Source of the DNA: Aquabacterium fontiphilum
Lineage (GTDB): Bacteria; Pseudomonadota; Gammaproteobacteria; Burkholderiales; Burkholderiaceae_C
Assembly (NCBI RefSeq): GCF_009909205.1
Contig: NZ_JAAAPN010000006.1
Coordinates: 206,952-270,951 of the forward strand
DNA length: 64,000 nucleotides
Direction: 5' to 3'
In this document: positions 9,038 through 18,624 of the stretch, one piece after another
Layout of the letters: every line of letters begins with the position of its first letter
Numbering within the stretch: position 1 is the first letter of the stretch
Made by a program: the position numbers and the translations under genes
Notes under the pieces: model-generated
Databases searched by the model: none
What the model was told of the DNA's origin: nothing
Seen by the model: only the letters and a program-made list of their open reading frames with translations

Positions 9038-11572
9038 TTGCGCCGCTTGCTGGCCCGCCACACCTTGACTGCCCCCCGCACCCGACCCGACACAGCCGCA
9101 CCACCCGGCCGCTGGACCCCGATCGCTCAGGCCGTCGCCCTCGCCGCCCTGGTCTGGCCCATGGTGGAGGGAGTTCACGCCCAGACCGCCGCGCCCCCCC
9201 CCGCACCTGGCACAGCGGCGGCGGCACAGGTCCTGAGCTTCCCGCCCACGCTGCCGGGGGTGCGGGATCCCAAGGCTCCCTTGCTGTTCGAGGCCGACGA
9301 ACTCGGCGGTGAGGCCGGCATCCGAACCACAGCCAAGGGCCGCGTGCGCCTGCGCCAAAGCGATCTCACCGTCCGCGCCGATGAGCTGGAACACACCCAG
9401 GCTGACAACACGGCTCGAGCGCGCGGCAATGTGCGCATCATCCGCCAGGGCAGCATCTTCACCGGCCCGTCGATGAGTCTCAAGCTCGACACGCTGGAAG
9501 GCAGCTTCGAGGCGCCCCGCTACTGGCTGTCTCGGACCCAGGCAGGCGGATCGGCCGAGCGCATCACCTTCCAGGGCGAGGACCGGCTGAGTGCGACCAA
9601 CACGAGCTACACCAGTTGCACACCGGAGAACACCGCCAGTGGCGACATGGGCACGCCAGCGTGGGCGCTGCGCACCGATCGGATTGATCTGGACTTCGCC
9701 GCCAATGAGGGGCGTGCAGAGGGCGCCGTGATCGAGTTTCAAGGCATACCGATCCTTGCGGCGCCCTCACTGACCTTTCCCCTCAATGATCAGCGGAAGT
9801 CGGGCTGGCTGCCACCCAGTTTCACGTTCGACAGCAAGAGCGGCCTGGAGCTGTCGGCGCCTTACTACTGGAACATCGCTCCCGAGCGCGACGCCACCCT
9901 CGCGCCCACGCTGGCCACCCGGCGTGGCCTGGGGCTGGATGCCGAGTACCGCTATCTGGCACCGCAGGACAAGGGCGAGGTGCGTGTGTTCGGCCTGCCC
10001 GACGACCGCGTCGCAGGGCGCAACCGCGGTCAGGTGGATCTGCGGCACGAAGGCCAGGCCGGCTCTGCCAGCTCGCTGTCGCCCACCCGTTACACGATCC
10101 AATGGCTGCGGGTGTCGGATGACGACTATTGGAAGGACTTCGGCCAGACCATCTCGTCGAAGACGCCGCGGCTGCTGGACAGCCACGTGCGCGTGAACCG
10201 CACGCTCAACGAGCGCAACTGGGGCCTGGGCAACAGCCAGACCGAGCTGTACGCCCAGCTGCAGACTTGGCAGACGCTGCGCGACCTGGACACCAGTGCC
10301 CCCCCTGAGAGCCGCGTGGGCGAGCCCTACCGCCGCGAGCCCCAACTGGGTGTGCGCAGCCGTGGCACATCCGACAACGGCCTGGTCTGGTCGCTGCAAG
10401 GCGAATTCAACCGCTTCGCCCACCCGGACCGCAGCTGGGTGAGCGGCAACCGCGTGCACGCCATCGGACAGGTCGAACGCCGCTTCGACTTCCACGGCGT
10501 GTATGTGCAGCCCAAGCTGATGCTGCAAAGCACGTCGTATGACCTGGACCGTGGTGGCCTGAACACCGGCCCGCGCAGCGCCACCCGCACGCTGCCAACC
10601 TTCTCACTCGACAGCGGCTTCACGCTGGATCGGCCGGTTCAGCTGTTCGGACGCGATCTGGTGCAGACGCTGGAGCCGCGCCTGCTGTACGTGCGCACAC
10701 CCTACAAGGACCAGTCGAACCTGCCGATGTTCGACACGGCGCCGCGCGACTTCAACCAGTACGCGATCTACAGCGAAAACGGCTTCACCGGCGTGGACCG
10801 CATCTCGGATGCCAACCAGGTGACGCTGGGCGTGACCTCGCGCCTGCTGGATGACCGCACCGGCGCCGAGGCGTTGCGCGTGGGCATTGTGCAGAAGCTG
10901 CTGCTGTCGGATCAGCGCATCAACCCCAACGGCAGTGGCCCCATCACCAGTCGATTCTCCGACCTGATGCTGCTGGGCTCGACCACGGTCATCCCGCACT
11001 GGTATCTGGACAGCACGCTGCAGTACAACACCGAAGAGGGCCGCTCTGAGCAGGGCACGCTCGGCGTGCGCTACACGCCGGGTGACTGGCGCACGGTCAG
11101 CACCGTCTACCGCTATACACGGGGCGGCAGCTCGCAGGTGGAACTGGGCTGGCAGTGGCCGATCGCCGGCCGCCCCCGCACGGCCACCGCCAGTCAGCTG
11201 ATCGCTCAGTCCCCGCTGGCTGTCGAGGGCAGCGGCATGCGGGCGCCGGGCAGCTGCGGCGGCGCCTGGTACAGCGTGGGCCGGCTGGCCTACAGCACCC
11301 GTGAAAGCCGCTTCATCAACGCGCTGATGGGCCTGGAATACGATGCCGGGTGCTGGATCGGGCGGTTTGTGGCGGAACGCGTGGCCATCGGCCAGAACGA
11401 AGCCACCGTGCGGCTGATGTTCCAGCTGGAACTGGTGGGCCTGTCTCGTCTGAGCCTGGGCGCCAACCCGCTGCGCACCTTGAAGGACAATATCCCTGGC
11501 TACCGCCTGCTGCGCGAAGAAGGCGAAGTGGTGCCCACCGGCCCCTCGCCCCTGTATGACCCTGATGACTGA
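9038..11572 (+). CDS. lptD: LPS-assembly outer-membrane protein LptD
   Basis: LptD is the beta-barrel that, with LptE, inserts lipopolysaccharide in the outer leaflet of the outer membrane. The protein (about 844 aa if translation starts at the TTG at 9038) has a signal peptide ending near residue 49 (VHAQT). A periplasmic LptA-like N-domain (about 80-170) and a long Tyr/Arg-rich beta-barrel (about 220-820) follow. Cysteines occur in the N-domain end (TSCTPEN, about residue 193) and near the C-terminus (GSCGGAW, AGCWIG), as expected for the inter-domain disulfides. No ATG precedes the signal sequence in frame, so a TTG start is inferred. It overlaps surA. Confidence 0.95.
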   Translation: MRRLLARHTLTAPRTRPDTAAPPGRWTPIAQAVALAALVWPMVEGVHAQTAAPPPAPGTAAAAQVLSFPPTLPGVRDPKAPLLFEADELGGEAGIRTTAKGRVRLRQSDLTVRADELEHTQADNTARARGNVRIIRQGSIFTGPSMSLKLDTLEGSFEAPRYWLSRTQAGGSAERITFQGEDRLSATNTSYTSCTPENTASGDMGTPAWALRTDRIDLDFAANEGRAEGAVIEFQGIPILAAPSLTFPLNDQRKSGWLPPSFTFDSKSGLELSAPYYWNIAPERDATLAPTLATRRGLGLDAEYRYLAPQDKGEVRVFGLPDDRVAGRNRGQVDLRHEGQAGSASSLSPTRYTIQWLRVSDDDYWKDFGQTISSKTPRLLDSHVRVNRTLNERNWGLGNSQTELYAQLQTWQTLRDLDTSAPPESRVGEPYRREPQLGVRSRGTSDNGLVWSLQGEFNRFAHPDRSWVSGNRVHAIGQVERRFDFHGVYVQPKLMLQSTSYDLDRGGLNTGPRSATRTLPTFSLDSGFTLDRPVQLFGRDLVQTLEPRLLYVRTPYKDQSNLPMFDTAPRDFNQYAIYSENGFTGVDRISDANQVTLGVTSRLLDDRTGAEALRVGIVQKLLLSDQRINPNGSGPITSRFSDLMLLGSTTVIPHWYLDSTLQYNTEEGRSEQGTLGVRYTPGDWRTVSTVYRYTRGGSSQVELGWQWPIAGRPRTATASQLIAQSPLAVEGSGMRAPGSCGGAWYSVGRLAYSTRESRFINALMGLEYDAGCWIGRFVAERVAIGQNEATVRLMFQLELVGLSRLSLGANPLRTLKDNIPGYRLLREEGEVVPTGPSPLYDPDD

Positions 11573-12989
11573 CCTGCCCAACCGCATGAACGCCTTGCCC
11601 ACGACACGGCCCCTCCGCCTTCGCCGACTCACCCAGGCGATGTGCCTGGGTCTGGCGCTGGCACAGTGCGCGCCCTTGCTGGCCCAGACTCGTCGCAACG
11701 ACGCGTTGTCCGTCTCGCCGCGGATTCCGGGTGCACGCAACCTCAGCACCGAACTCAAGATCGAGGGCGTGCGCACCACGTCGGACTACATCGTCGCCGT
11801 GGTCAATCAGGAGGTGATCACGCACACCGACGTCGACAAACGCGTCGCCCGCATTGAAGAAGCCGCACAGGACCGGAGCCGGCTGCCCGACCCGGCCGAG
11901 CTGCGCCGGCAGGTGCTGGAGGCCCTGATCGACGAGAAGGCGCAGATCTCGCACGCCCGCACCATCGGCCTGAGCATCCCCGACAGCGAGGTGGATCTGG
12001 CCATTGAGAACATCGCCGCCCAGAACCAGCTGACGCTCACCGACCTGCGCCAGCGCATGCAGGCCGACGGGCTGGACTTTGACCGCTACCGCAGCAGCCT
12101 GCGCGAGCAGATTCTGCTGCAGCGCCTGCGGGAGCGCGAGGTCATGCCGCGCATCCAGATCAGCGAAGCCGATGTGGACACCTTCCTTCGCGAGGATCCT
12201 GCCGCCCAGGCCGAAAGCAACCTCAACCTGGCCCACATCCTGGTGCGCGTGCCCGACAACAGCAGCGAAGCCCAGGTGCGTCAACTGCAACAGCGCGCAG
12301 AACAGATCCGTGACCGTGCGGCCCAGGGGGTCAACTTCACGCAACTCGTGCGCGAGTACTCGGACGACCGCGACACCCATGACAGCGGCGGCGCATTCGG
12401 TCTGCGGCCAACCAGCCGCCTGCCCGAACTGTTCGTGTCGGCCGTGCGCGGCCTGCGCGTCGGCGATGTCTCGCAGGTCGTGCGCTCGAACGCTGGCTTT
12501 CACGTGATCAAGCTGGTCGAACGCGAGAACGTCGCCCAGGCCAGCTACACCCAGCAGCGTGCCCGCCACATCCTGCTGCGCCCCACGCCGCAGACCAGCA
12601 ACCGCGTGCTGGTGGCCAAGATGCAGGACATCCGCAAGAAGATCCTGGAAGGCCAGGCCAGCTTCGCGCAGATGGCGCGCCAGCATTCAGAAGACGGCAG
12701 CGGCCCGCGCGGCGGTGACCTGGGCTGGGCCTCGCCTGGGCAGTACGTGCCCGAGTTCGAGAAGGCGCTGATCACGCTGCAGCCCGGCGAGATTTCTCAG
12801 CCGGTGGTCACCCGCTTTGGCGTGCACCTGATCCAGCTGATCGAGCGCCGCGAGGTGCAGCTCAGTGATGCCCAGCGCCGTGAGGCCGCCCGTGCAGTGC
12901 TGCGCGAGCGTGGTTTCGAGGCGGCTTACGAGGAGTGGGCGCGCGAGTTGCGCCAGGCCGCGTGGGTGGAAGTGCGCGATGAGCCGTGA
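11556..12989 (+). CDS. surA: periplasmic chaperone / peptidyl-prolyl isomerase SurA
   Basis: SurA escorts unfolded outer-membrane proteins through the periplasm. This 477-aa protein has a signal peptide (cleavage about residue 44, after LLAQ). A SurA N-terminal domain (about 70-190) and two parvulin (PpiC) domains follow, recognisable from [11 protein letters not shown] near 225 and [10 protein letters not shown] near 340. Each domain ends in the pattern GGxFGxxxxxxLPELF or [16 protein letters not shown]. The start is ambiguous: 11556, 11565 or 11586 are all in frame. The first overlaps the lptD stop by 17 bp. LptD is a classical SurA client, so the coupling makes functional sense. Confidence 0.95.
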   Translation: MTLMTDLPNRMNALPTTRPLRLRRLTQAMCLGLALAQCAPLLAQTRRNDALSVSPRIPGARNLSTELKIEGVRTTSDYIVAVVNQEVITHTDVDKRVARIEEAAQDRSRLPDPAELRRQVLEALIDEKAQISHARTIGLSIPDSEVDLAIENIAAQNQLTLTDLRQRMQADGLDFDRYRSSLREQILLQRLREREVMPRIQISEADVDTFLREDPAAQAESNLNLAHILVRVPDNSSEAQVRQLQQRAEQIRDRAAQGVNFTQLVREYSDDRDTHDSGGAFGLRPTSRLPELFVSAVRGLRVGDVSQVVRSNAGFHVIKLVERENVAQASYTQQRARHILLRPTPQTSNRVLVAKMQDIRKKILEGQASFAQMARQHSEDGSGPRGGDLGWASPGQYVPEFEKALITLQPGEISQPVVTRFGVHLIQLIERREVQLSDAQRREAARAVLRERGFEAAYEEWARELRQAAWVEVRDEP

Positions 12990-13809
12990 CGCGCCAAGGG
13001 GCGGCCGGCCACGCGCTGTGGCCGGTGGCGGCGGCCACATCGCCCGCAAGCGCTTCGGGCAGCACTTCCTGAGCGACCCCGGCATCATTGATGCCATCGT
13101 GCGAGCCATTGCCCCGCGCCCGGGTGAAGCCCTGGTCGAGATCGGCCCCGGGCTCGGCGCACTTACCAACCCGGTGGTCGCACTCAGCAACCGGCTCACG
13201 GTGATCGAGCTCGACCGGGACCTGGCCGCGCGCTTGCGCAAGCGCGCCGAGCTGGACGTGGTCGAATCGGACGTGCTGAAGGTCGACTTTGGCGCGCTGG
13301 CGACCCGCCTGGGTCAGCGGCTGCGCGTGATCGGCAACCTGCCCTACAACATCTCCAGCCCCATCCTGTTTCACCTGCTGCCGTGGGCCGACCAGGTGAC
13401 TGACCAGCACTTCATGCTGCAGAAGGAAGTGGTCGACCGCATGGTCGCCAGTCCGTCGACGGGTGACTACGGTCGCCTCAGCGTGATGCTGCAATGGCGT
13501 TACGACATGGAGAATGTGGTCGATGTGCCACCCGAGGCCTTCGATCCGCCGCCGCGCGTGGACTCGGCCGTGGTGCGCATGGTGCCCTGGCGCACGCCCG
13601 CTGCGCTCAACCCGGCCGTGCTGGAGGCCCTGGTGGCTTCGGCCTTCTCGCAGCGGCGCAAACTGCTGCGCCACACGCTGGGCGTGTGGTTGAGCCAGCG
13701 CGGACTGGAGACCCACTTCGATCTGCAGCGCCGCGCCGAAGAGGTGCCGGTGGACGAATATGTGGCGCTGGCGGCCTTGGCAAGCCAGCAGAGCGCCAGC
13801 GGCGGCTGA
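12979..13809 (+). CDS. rsmA: 16S rRNA (adenine1518-N6/adenine1519-N6)-dimethyltransferase
   Basis: RsmA (KsgA) dimethylates two adjacent adenines in helix 45 of 16S rRNA using S-adenosylmethionine. Motifs present are KRFGQHFL near residue 24, the SAM-binding [10 protein letters not shown], and the catalytic [10 protein letters not shown] (about residues 118-127). The ATG at 12979 overlaps the end of surA by 11 bp; the 276-aa product has the normal length. In many relatives pdxA lies between surA and rsmA; it is absent here. The N-terminus has a Gly/Arg-rich extension of about 20 residues. Confidence 0.96.
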   Translation: MSRDAPRGGRPRAVAGGGGHIARKRFGQHFLSDPGIIDAIVRAIAPRPGEALVEIGPGLGALTNPVVALSNRLTVIELDRDLAARLRKRAELDVVESDVLKVDFGALATRLGQRLRVIGNLPYNISSPILFHLLPWADQVTDQHFMLQKEVVDRMVASPSTGDYGRLSVMLQWRYDMENVVDVPPEAFDPPPRVDSAVVRMVPWRTPAALNPAVLEALVASAFSQRRKLLRHTLGVWLSQRGLETHFDLQRRAEEVPVDEYVALAALASQQSASGG

Positions 13810-13850
13810 TCAGTCGCCTGTATTCAGCCGCCCGCATCAACCCCGGAGGG

Positions 13851-14291
13851 TCAGCCGCGGCGGCGACGCACCGCCGCCACGCCGCCCACCAGGGCCAGAC
13901 CAGCCAGGGCCATGCCCACGGTGGCGGGCTCGGGCACCGGGGTCACGGCAAACGCGCCGGTGTACATGCCACCCTTGATCGACGTGCCCTTGATGTCGAT
14001 CGTCATGGTGCCGGGCGCCACATCAAAGGTGAATTCGGCAAAGTAGCTGTCGCCAGGAATGAGGTCACTGAGCAGCACACCATTGACGGTGACCGACGAG
14101 ATCTTGAAGCCTGACAGCGGTGTGGCCGCCGCCGATACCGCCCCAGTGAGGGTGCCGAAGAAGTCGATGTCAAAGCTGATCTTCTGGGCGATCGACGAGG
14201 CAAAGCTGCCTGCGACCGGATCGGCGGCATGGGCGACACCGGTGCAACTGAGTGCAATGGCGGTGGCAAGGGCGAGGGCATGGTGGCGCAT
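13851..14291 (-). CDS. PEP-CTERM sorting-domain protein
   Basis: The small secreted protein (146 aa) has an N-terminal signal peptide (about residues 1-22, ending AHA) and a beta-rich middle of unknown function. Its C-terminus is a textbook PEP-CTERM tail: VPEPAT, then a hydrophobic helix (about 121-138), then RRRRG. In family knowledge, this tail is recognised and cleaved by an exosortase (EpsH), and such proteins go with exopolysaccharide/biofilm production. No exosortase gene is in the window. AGGAG lies 7 nt upstream of the ATG. The gene is alone on its strand between rsmA and cca. Confidence 0.9.
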   Translation of the reverse strand: MRHHALALATAIALSCTGVAHAADPVAGSFASSIAQKISFDIDFFGTLTGAVSAAATPLSGFKISSVTVNGVLLSDLIPGDSYFAEFTFDVAPGTMTIDIKGTSIKGGMYTGAFAVTPVPEPATVGMALAGLALVGGVAAVRRRRG

Positions 14292-14466
14292 GAGAGGCTC
14301 CTGGAAGTGTGGCACTTGGCACAGATCCATGCATGAGCCATGCCAGTCAAACCCGGCGATGTCTGCCCCGCAGCGGTGCAGGCCGCACCACGCCGGGCCC
14401 TGAACGGCGCGCTGGCGCCCACAGCCGGTATCGCGCCGCACCAGCGCAAGGCCTACACTGCGCGGC

Positions 14467-15720
14467 ATGCAAATCTATCTGGTGGGCGGCGCCGTGCGAG
14501 ACCGGCTGCTTGGATGCCCGATTGGTGACCGCGATTGGGTGGTGGTGGGCGCCACCCCCCAGGACATGGCCGAGCGGGGCTTCCGCCCGGTGGGCAAGGA
14601 TTTCCCCGTCTTTCTGCACCCCGATACCGGCGAGGAGTACGCGCTGGCGCGCACCGAGCGCAAGCAGGGCCGCGGCTACAAGGGCTTTGTCGTACAGGCC
14701 TCGCCCGAGGTGTCGCTCGAAGACGACTTGCTGCGCCGCGACCTGACCATCAATGCCATGGCCGAGACCCCGGACGGCACGGTGATCGACCCGTTCAATG
14801 GCCAGGCCGACCTGCGCGCGCGCGTGTTGCGCCATGTCTCGCCCGCCTTTGCGGAAGACCCGGTGCGCATCCTTCGCCTGGCGCGCTTTGCCGCGCGCTT
14901 TCCGGATTTCCAGGTGGCCGATGACACGCTGGCGCTGATGCGCGCGATGGTGGACGACGGCGAGGTCGACCACCTGGTGGCCGAGCGCGTGTGGCAGGAG
15001 TTGGCGCGCGGGCTGATGGCCGAGCGGCCTTCGCGAATGTTCGAGGTTTTGCGGTCCTGTGGCGCGCTGGCTCGCCTGTTGCCAGAACTGGATGCCCTGT
15101 GGGGCGTGCCGCAACGGCCTGAATACCACCCCGAGGTCGACACCGGGGTGCACGTGATGATGGTGATCGACATGAGCGCGCAGCTGGGCGCGGCATTGCC
15201 CGTGCGCTATGCCTGTCTGGGCCACGACCTGGGCAAGGGCACCACCCCGGCGGATGTGCTGCCTCGCCACCTGGGTCACGAGGGTCGCAGCGTCAAGCTG
15301 CTGCAGCGCATCGGCGAGCGCCTGCGCGTGCCCACCGAGTGCCGCGAGCTGGCCGAGGTGGTGGCGCGCGAACACGGCCATGTGCATGCCAGCGCGGGCC
15401 TGTCGGCCGCTGCCACCCTGCGCCTGCTGGAGCGCTGCGACGCCATCCGCAAACCCGCCCGCTTCGAGCAGGTGCTGCAGGCCTGCGAGTGCGACGCCAG
15501 AGGTCGGCTCGGGCTGCAGGCGCAGCCCTATCCGCAGGCCGAGCGGCTGCGTCAGGCGCTGGCTGCAGCGCTGGCCGTCGACACCGCCCGCGTCTCGGCC
15601 GAGGCACTGGCCCAGGGGCTGCAGGGGCCGCGCATTGGCGAGCGCATCCACCAGGCGCGCGTGGCTGCCTTGACGGTGGCCCTGGCCGCGGCCCAGCCGG
15701 CCCTGCGTGAGGACGCATGA
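14467..15720 (+). CDS. cca: CCA-adding tRNA nucleotidyltransferase with HD domain
   Basis: The enzyme adds or repairs the 3'-terminal CCA of tRNAs. The 417-aa protein starts with the nucleotidyltransferase head ([10 protein letters not shown] and GDRDWVVVG, residues about 7-30) and the RNA-binding neck helices with the [10 protein letters not shown] motif. It continues with a C-terminal HD phosphohydrolase domain ([11 protein letters not shown], about 250-260). That is the class-II bacterial multifunctional layout seen in E. coli. The stop overlaps the next gene (ATGA), joining cca to a two-component system. Confidence 0.96.
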   Translation: MQIYLVGGAVRDRLLGCPIGDRDWVVVGATPQDMAERGFRPVGKDFPVFLHPDTGEEYALARTERKQGRGYKGFVVQASPEVSLEDDLLRRDLTINAMAETPDGTVIDPFNGQADLRARVLRHVSPAFAEDPVRILRLARFAARFPDFQVADDTLALMRAMVDDGEVDHLVAERVWQELARGLMAERPSRMFEVLRSCGALARLLPELDALWGVPQRPEYHPEVDTGVHVMMVIDMSAQLGAALPVRYACLGHDLGKGTTPADVLPRHLGHEGRSVKLLQRIGERLRVPTECRELAEVVAREHGHVHASAGLSAAATLRLLERCDAIRKPARFEQVLQACECDARGRLGLQAQPYPQAERLRQALAAALAVDTARVSAEALAQGLQGPRIGERIHQARVAALTVALAAAQPALREDA

Positions 15721-16364
15721 GCCAGGCGCCCTTGCCCCCGCCGGTGGTGCTGGTGGTCGACGATCACGCGCTTGTGCGCGAGGGCGTGGTCAGCGTGCTG
15801 CGGCGTGCGGCGCCGCATGCAACCGTGCACCAGGCCGGCAGCCTGCAGGAGGCCCGGGCCTGCCTGGACACCGGTCTGATGCCCGCCACCGTGGTGCTCG
15901 ATCTGTCACTGCCCGACAGCCAGGGCCTGGCCACCCTGCAGACGCTGCGTCAGTGGCTGCCCCAGGCTCACGTGGCCATCGTCTCGGCCCACAATGACCT
16001 GGATCTGGCCATGGCCTGCCTGCGCGAGGGCGCGAGCGCTTTCGTGCCCAAACAGGGCAGCCTGGCGGCGTTCGAGCACGCGCTGACCGTGATTGCCGCT
16101 GGCGGCCTGTACTTTCCGCGTGAGCTGTTTCTGAGCGCGGGCGTCGCAGCCGGTCCGGCCACGCCGCCCCAAGTGACATTGACCCCACGGCAACAGCAGG
16201 TGCTCGGCCACCTGCTGACCGGCGCGACCAACCCCATGATCGCCGAGGCACTGGGCATCAGTGCCGAGACGGTCAAGCTCCACGTCAGTGCCATCCTGCA
16301 GGCCCACGGCGCCGCCAACCGCATGCAGCTGGTGCTGATGCACGCCCGCAGCGGCAGCCACTGA
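15717..16364 (+). CDS. LuxR/NarL-family response regulator
   Basis: The 215-aa protein has an N-terminal receiver domain (residues about 10-125) with the acidic pair DDH near residue 15, the phospho-acceptor Asp62 in VVLDLSLPD, and the conserved Lys in VPKQGS. A LuxR-type helix-turn-helix follows (about 150-210, [23 protein letters not shown]). It is a DNA-binding output protein. It overlaps cca by 4 bp and lies 1 bp before the hybrid kinase gene, which is the likely phosphodonor. The signal and targets are unknown. Confidence 0.93.
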   Translation: MSQAPLPPPVVLVVDDHALVREGVVSVLRRAAPHATVHQAGSLQEARACLDTGLMPATVVLDLSLPDSQGLATLQTLRQWLPQAHVAIVSAHNDLDLAMACLREGASAFVPKQGSLAAFEHALTVIAAGGLYFPRELFLSAGVAAGPATPPQVTLTPRQQQVLGHLLTGATNPMIAEALGISAETVKLHVSAILQAHGAANRMQLVLMHARSGSH

Positions 16365-16365
16365 G

Positions 16366-18171
16366 ATGCAGCTGCTGCGCCTGTCGCTGTCCGGCCTGCC
16401 GCCCGACGACCGCGCCATCTACATCGAGCAGCTGCGCGAGCACTGGCGGCTCGATGTGTGGACGGTGCCCGGCCAGCTGCTGGCGCTGCTGGCCCTGAGC
16501 CCCGTCATCCTCGGCAGCGGGCTCAAGTGGTGGGCCTGGCTCGGGCCGGTGGCCTTGCTGCTGGCCTCGTGGGCCTGGGCGGTGCGAGCCCCCGCGCGCC
16601 TGCGACGCGTCACGCTCGATGAAGCCAGCTACAGCAGATGGCGGCGGCGCACCCTGTTGCGCGAGCTGGCCCAAAGCCTGGGCTGGGCGCTACTGGCTGC
16701 GGCCCTGTGGGGCGCGCTGGATGAGCAGTGGCATCTGCTGATCCTCACCGGCTTGCTGGTGTTCACTTACACGGCCATGTTCTTCAGCACGCACGACACT
16801 GGCGTGGCCGCCGTGGCCAGCGTACCCATTCTGCTGACCATGCAGGCGCGCCTGTGGTGGAGTGATGGCGCGGGCCACGGCACGATTGCACTGATCCTGG
16901 CCGCCTCGATGCTGACCTGTCTGTTCGTGGGCCGGCTGGTCGAGCAGCGGCTGTTCGAGGGCGAGCGGCTGCGTCGGCGCAACCAGGCCCTGGTGCGTTC
17001 GCTGGAGCACGAAATGGCCCAGCTCAGCCAGGCGCGCGACGCAGCCCAGCAAGCCAACCAGCACAAGAGCGCCTTTCTGGCTGCGGCCAGCCATGACCTG
17101 CGACAGCCGCTGCACAGCCTGACGCTGCTGTCTGGCGTGATGGCGCGCACGGCCGACGCACCCACCCTGCAGGCCACCGCGCAGCGCATGCAGTCGGCCA
17201 TCGATGGCCTGCGTTTCGTCTTCGACCAACTGTTCGACATCGCCCGGCTGGACGCCGGCAAGCAGCCACCGCGCCCGCAAGCCCTGTCGGTGGACGCCGT
17301 GCTGTCGGCATTGAGTGACGAAATGGCGCCTCTGTGCGAGGCCAAGGGCTTGCGCTGGCAATGCCTGCCCGCCGCCGGCATGGGGTGCATGGCCGACCCG
17401 GTCTACCTGCAGCGCAGCCTGCGCAACCTGCTGGACAACGCGCTGCGCTACACCGCCCAGGGCGGCGTCCTGCTGCGCGCCCGGCGCCGTGGGCCGCATG
17501 TCGTGCTCCAGGTATGGGACACCGGGCCCGGGATCGCGCGCGACTGGCGGGCCCGCATCTTCGACGACCACGTCCAGGGGCACAACGCGCAGCGGCTGCG
17601 CAGCGAAGGGCTGGGCCTGGGCCTGGCAGTGGTGCGCCGTATGGCCGAGGCGGGCGGCTACCGCATCGACGTGCGTTCTCGCCCCGGCCGGGGCAGTTGC
17701 TTCGCGCTGTGGCTGCCGGCGTGTCCGCCCCCCAAGCCGGCCCCTGGGCCCGCGTGGGGCTCGCTGACTGACTCAGCGGGCGGGCCGACACCGGATGCAC
17801 CGCCCATCGTGGTGATTGTCGAAGACGACCCCGACGTTCGCGACGCACTCGCCCGGCTGTTGCCCCTGGCTGGCTGGGCCGTGGCGGCCGGCGCCACGTG
17901 CGAAGAGGCGGTCGAGGCCGTGGCCGCGCTGGGTCGCATGCCGCACGTGGCGCTGTGCGACCACCGCCTGGCAGGGCCGGACGATGGGCTGGCGGTCATC
18001 GCGCGTTTGCGGCACGAGTTCGGCCGCGCCTTGCCCGCGGGCCTGCTGACCGGCGACCTGGACGCGGGCCTGCCCGCCCGCTGTGCGGCCGAGGAGGTGG
18101 TGCTGGCTCGCAAGCCCCTGCGGGACGACGCACTGCTGAGCTTGCTGCGCACGCTCATCACACCGCGCTGA
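16366..18171 (+). CDS. membrane hybrid sensor histidine kinase with C-terminal receiver
   Basis: The 601-aa protein begins with a membrane sensor region of several hydrophobic segments (residues about 30-190). After a linker coiled coil comes the dimerisation domain with phospho-acceptor His243 in SHDLRQPLHSL, then the ATPase domain (N box RNLLDNALRYT; G boxes DTGPGIA and GLGLGLAVV). A C-terminal receiver (about 480-600) has Asp532 in LCDHRLAG. The HDLRQPL form is common in Burkholderiales kinases paired with a LuxR-type regulator, as here. It is inner-membrane located; the ligand is unknown. Confidence 0.93.
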   Translation: MQLLRLSLSGLPPDDRAIYIEQLREHWRLDVWTVPGQLLALLALSPVILGSGLKWWAWLGPVALLLASWAWAVRAPARLRRVTLDEASYSRWRRRTLLRELAQSLGWALLAAALWGALDEQWHLLILTGLLVFTYTAMFFSTHDTGVAAVASVPILLTMQARLWWSDGAGHGTIALILAASMLTCLFVGRLVEQRLFEGERLRRRNQALVRSLEHEMAQLSQARDAAQQANQHKSAFLAAASHDLRQPLHSLTLLSGVMARTADAPTLQATAQRMQSAIDGLRFVFDQLFDIARLDAGKQPPRPQALSVDAVLSALSDEMAPLCEAKGLRWQCLPAAGMGCMADPVYLQRSLRNLLDNALRYTAQGGVLLRARRRGPHVVLQVWDTGPGIARDWRARIFDDHVQGHNAQRLRSEGLGLGLAVVRRMAEAGGYRIDVRSRPGRGSCFALWLPACPPPKPAPGPAWGSLTDSAGGPTPDAPPIVVIVEDDPDVRDALARLLPLAGWAVAAGATCEEAVEAVAALGRMPHVALCDHRLAGPDDGLAVIARLRHEFGRALPAGLLTGDLDAGLPARCAAEEVVLARKPLRDDALLSLLRTLITPR

Positions 18172-18266
18172 CCTCCCCAGGTGTACTAGTGGCGCCTCCC
18201 CGGCGGGGGAATGGTCAGTCCCGCGACACGGTGGCACGATGAAAGGCCTCTCTGTGTCCCCGCCCC

Positions 18267-18500
18267 ATGCCCCTGCCCCCGCCTCGCCCCTCCCGCTCTC
18301 TGCCTCCGGCTCGTGCATGGCTGGCGTGGGTGACGATGGCATGCGTCGCTGCCGTGCTGCTGGGGCTGGCCAGTTGGCTGGGTGCCGGCCGACCGGACAC
18401 GTGGTGGCAGCGTGCCGGCCCGGAGGCGGGGCTCGGCCTGCTGGCGATCGGGTTGGTGGCCACCGCACGCTTGCTGCGCATGCAGCGCCGCTCCCGCTGA
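18267..18500 (+). CDS. possible small membrane protein
   Basis: The 77-aa open frame has two hydrophobic segments (about residues 19-40 and 53-70) and a basic C-terminus (RMQRRSR), which looks like a small two-pass membrane protein. No clear Shine-Dalgarno precedes the ATG and no family is recognised. It sits alone in the 453-bp gap between the hybrid kinase and the acyl-CoA synthetase; the rest of that gap shows nothing else I can name. It may be a chance frame in GC-rich DNA. Confidence 0.35.
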   Translation: MPLPPPRPSRSLPPARAWLAWVTMACVAAVLLGLASWLGAGRPDTWWQRAGPEAGLGLLAIGLVATARLLRMQRRSR

Positions 18501-18624
18501 GCGCCGACCCTGGCAAACTGTCGCGGGCTCGCCCCCTCGTTATCAGTGTTTCCCCGGGGATGGCGCCGCCGATCCTCCTCGCGCAGCATGGGTGTCCCGA
18601 TCATCGCGGACTGCCGTTCCACCC

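Noticed and set aside
14310..14333. TGGCAC repeats resembling a sigma-54 -24/-12 promoter upstream of the PEP-CTERM gene
   Set aside because: The spacing to a GC element is wrong and the orientation points away from the PEP-CTERM gene.
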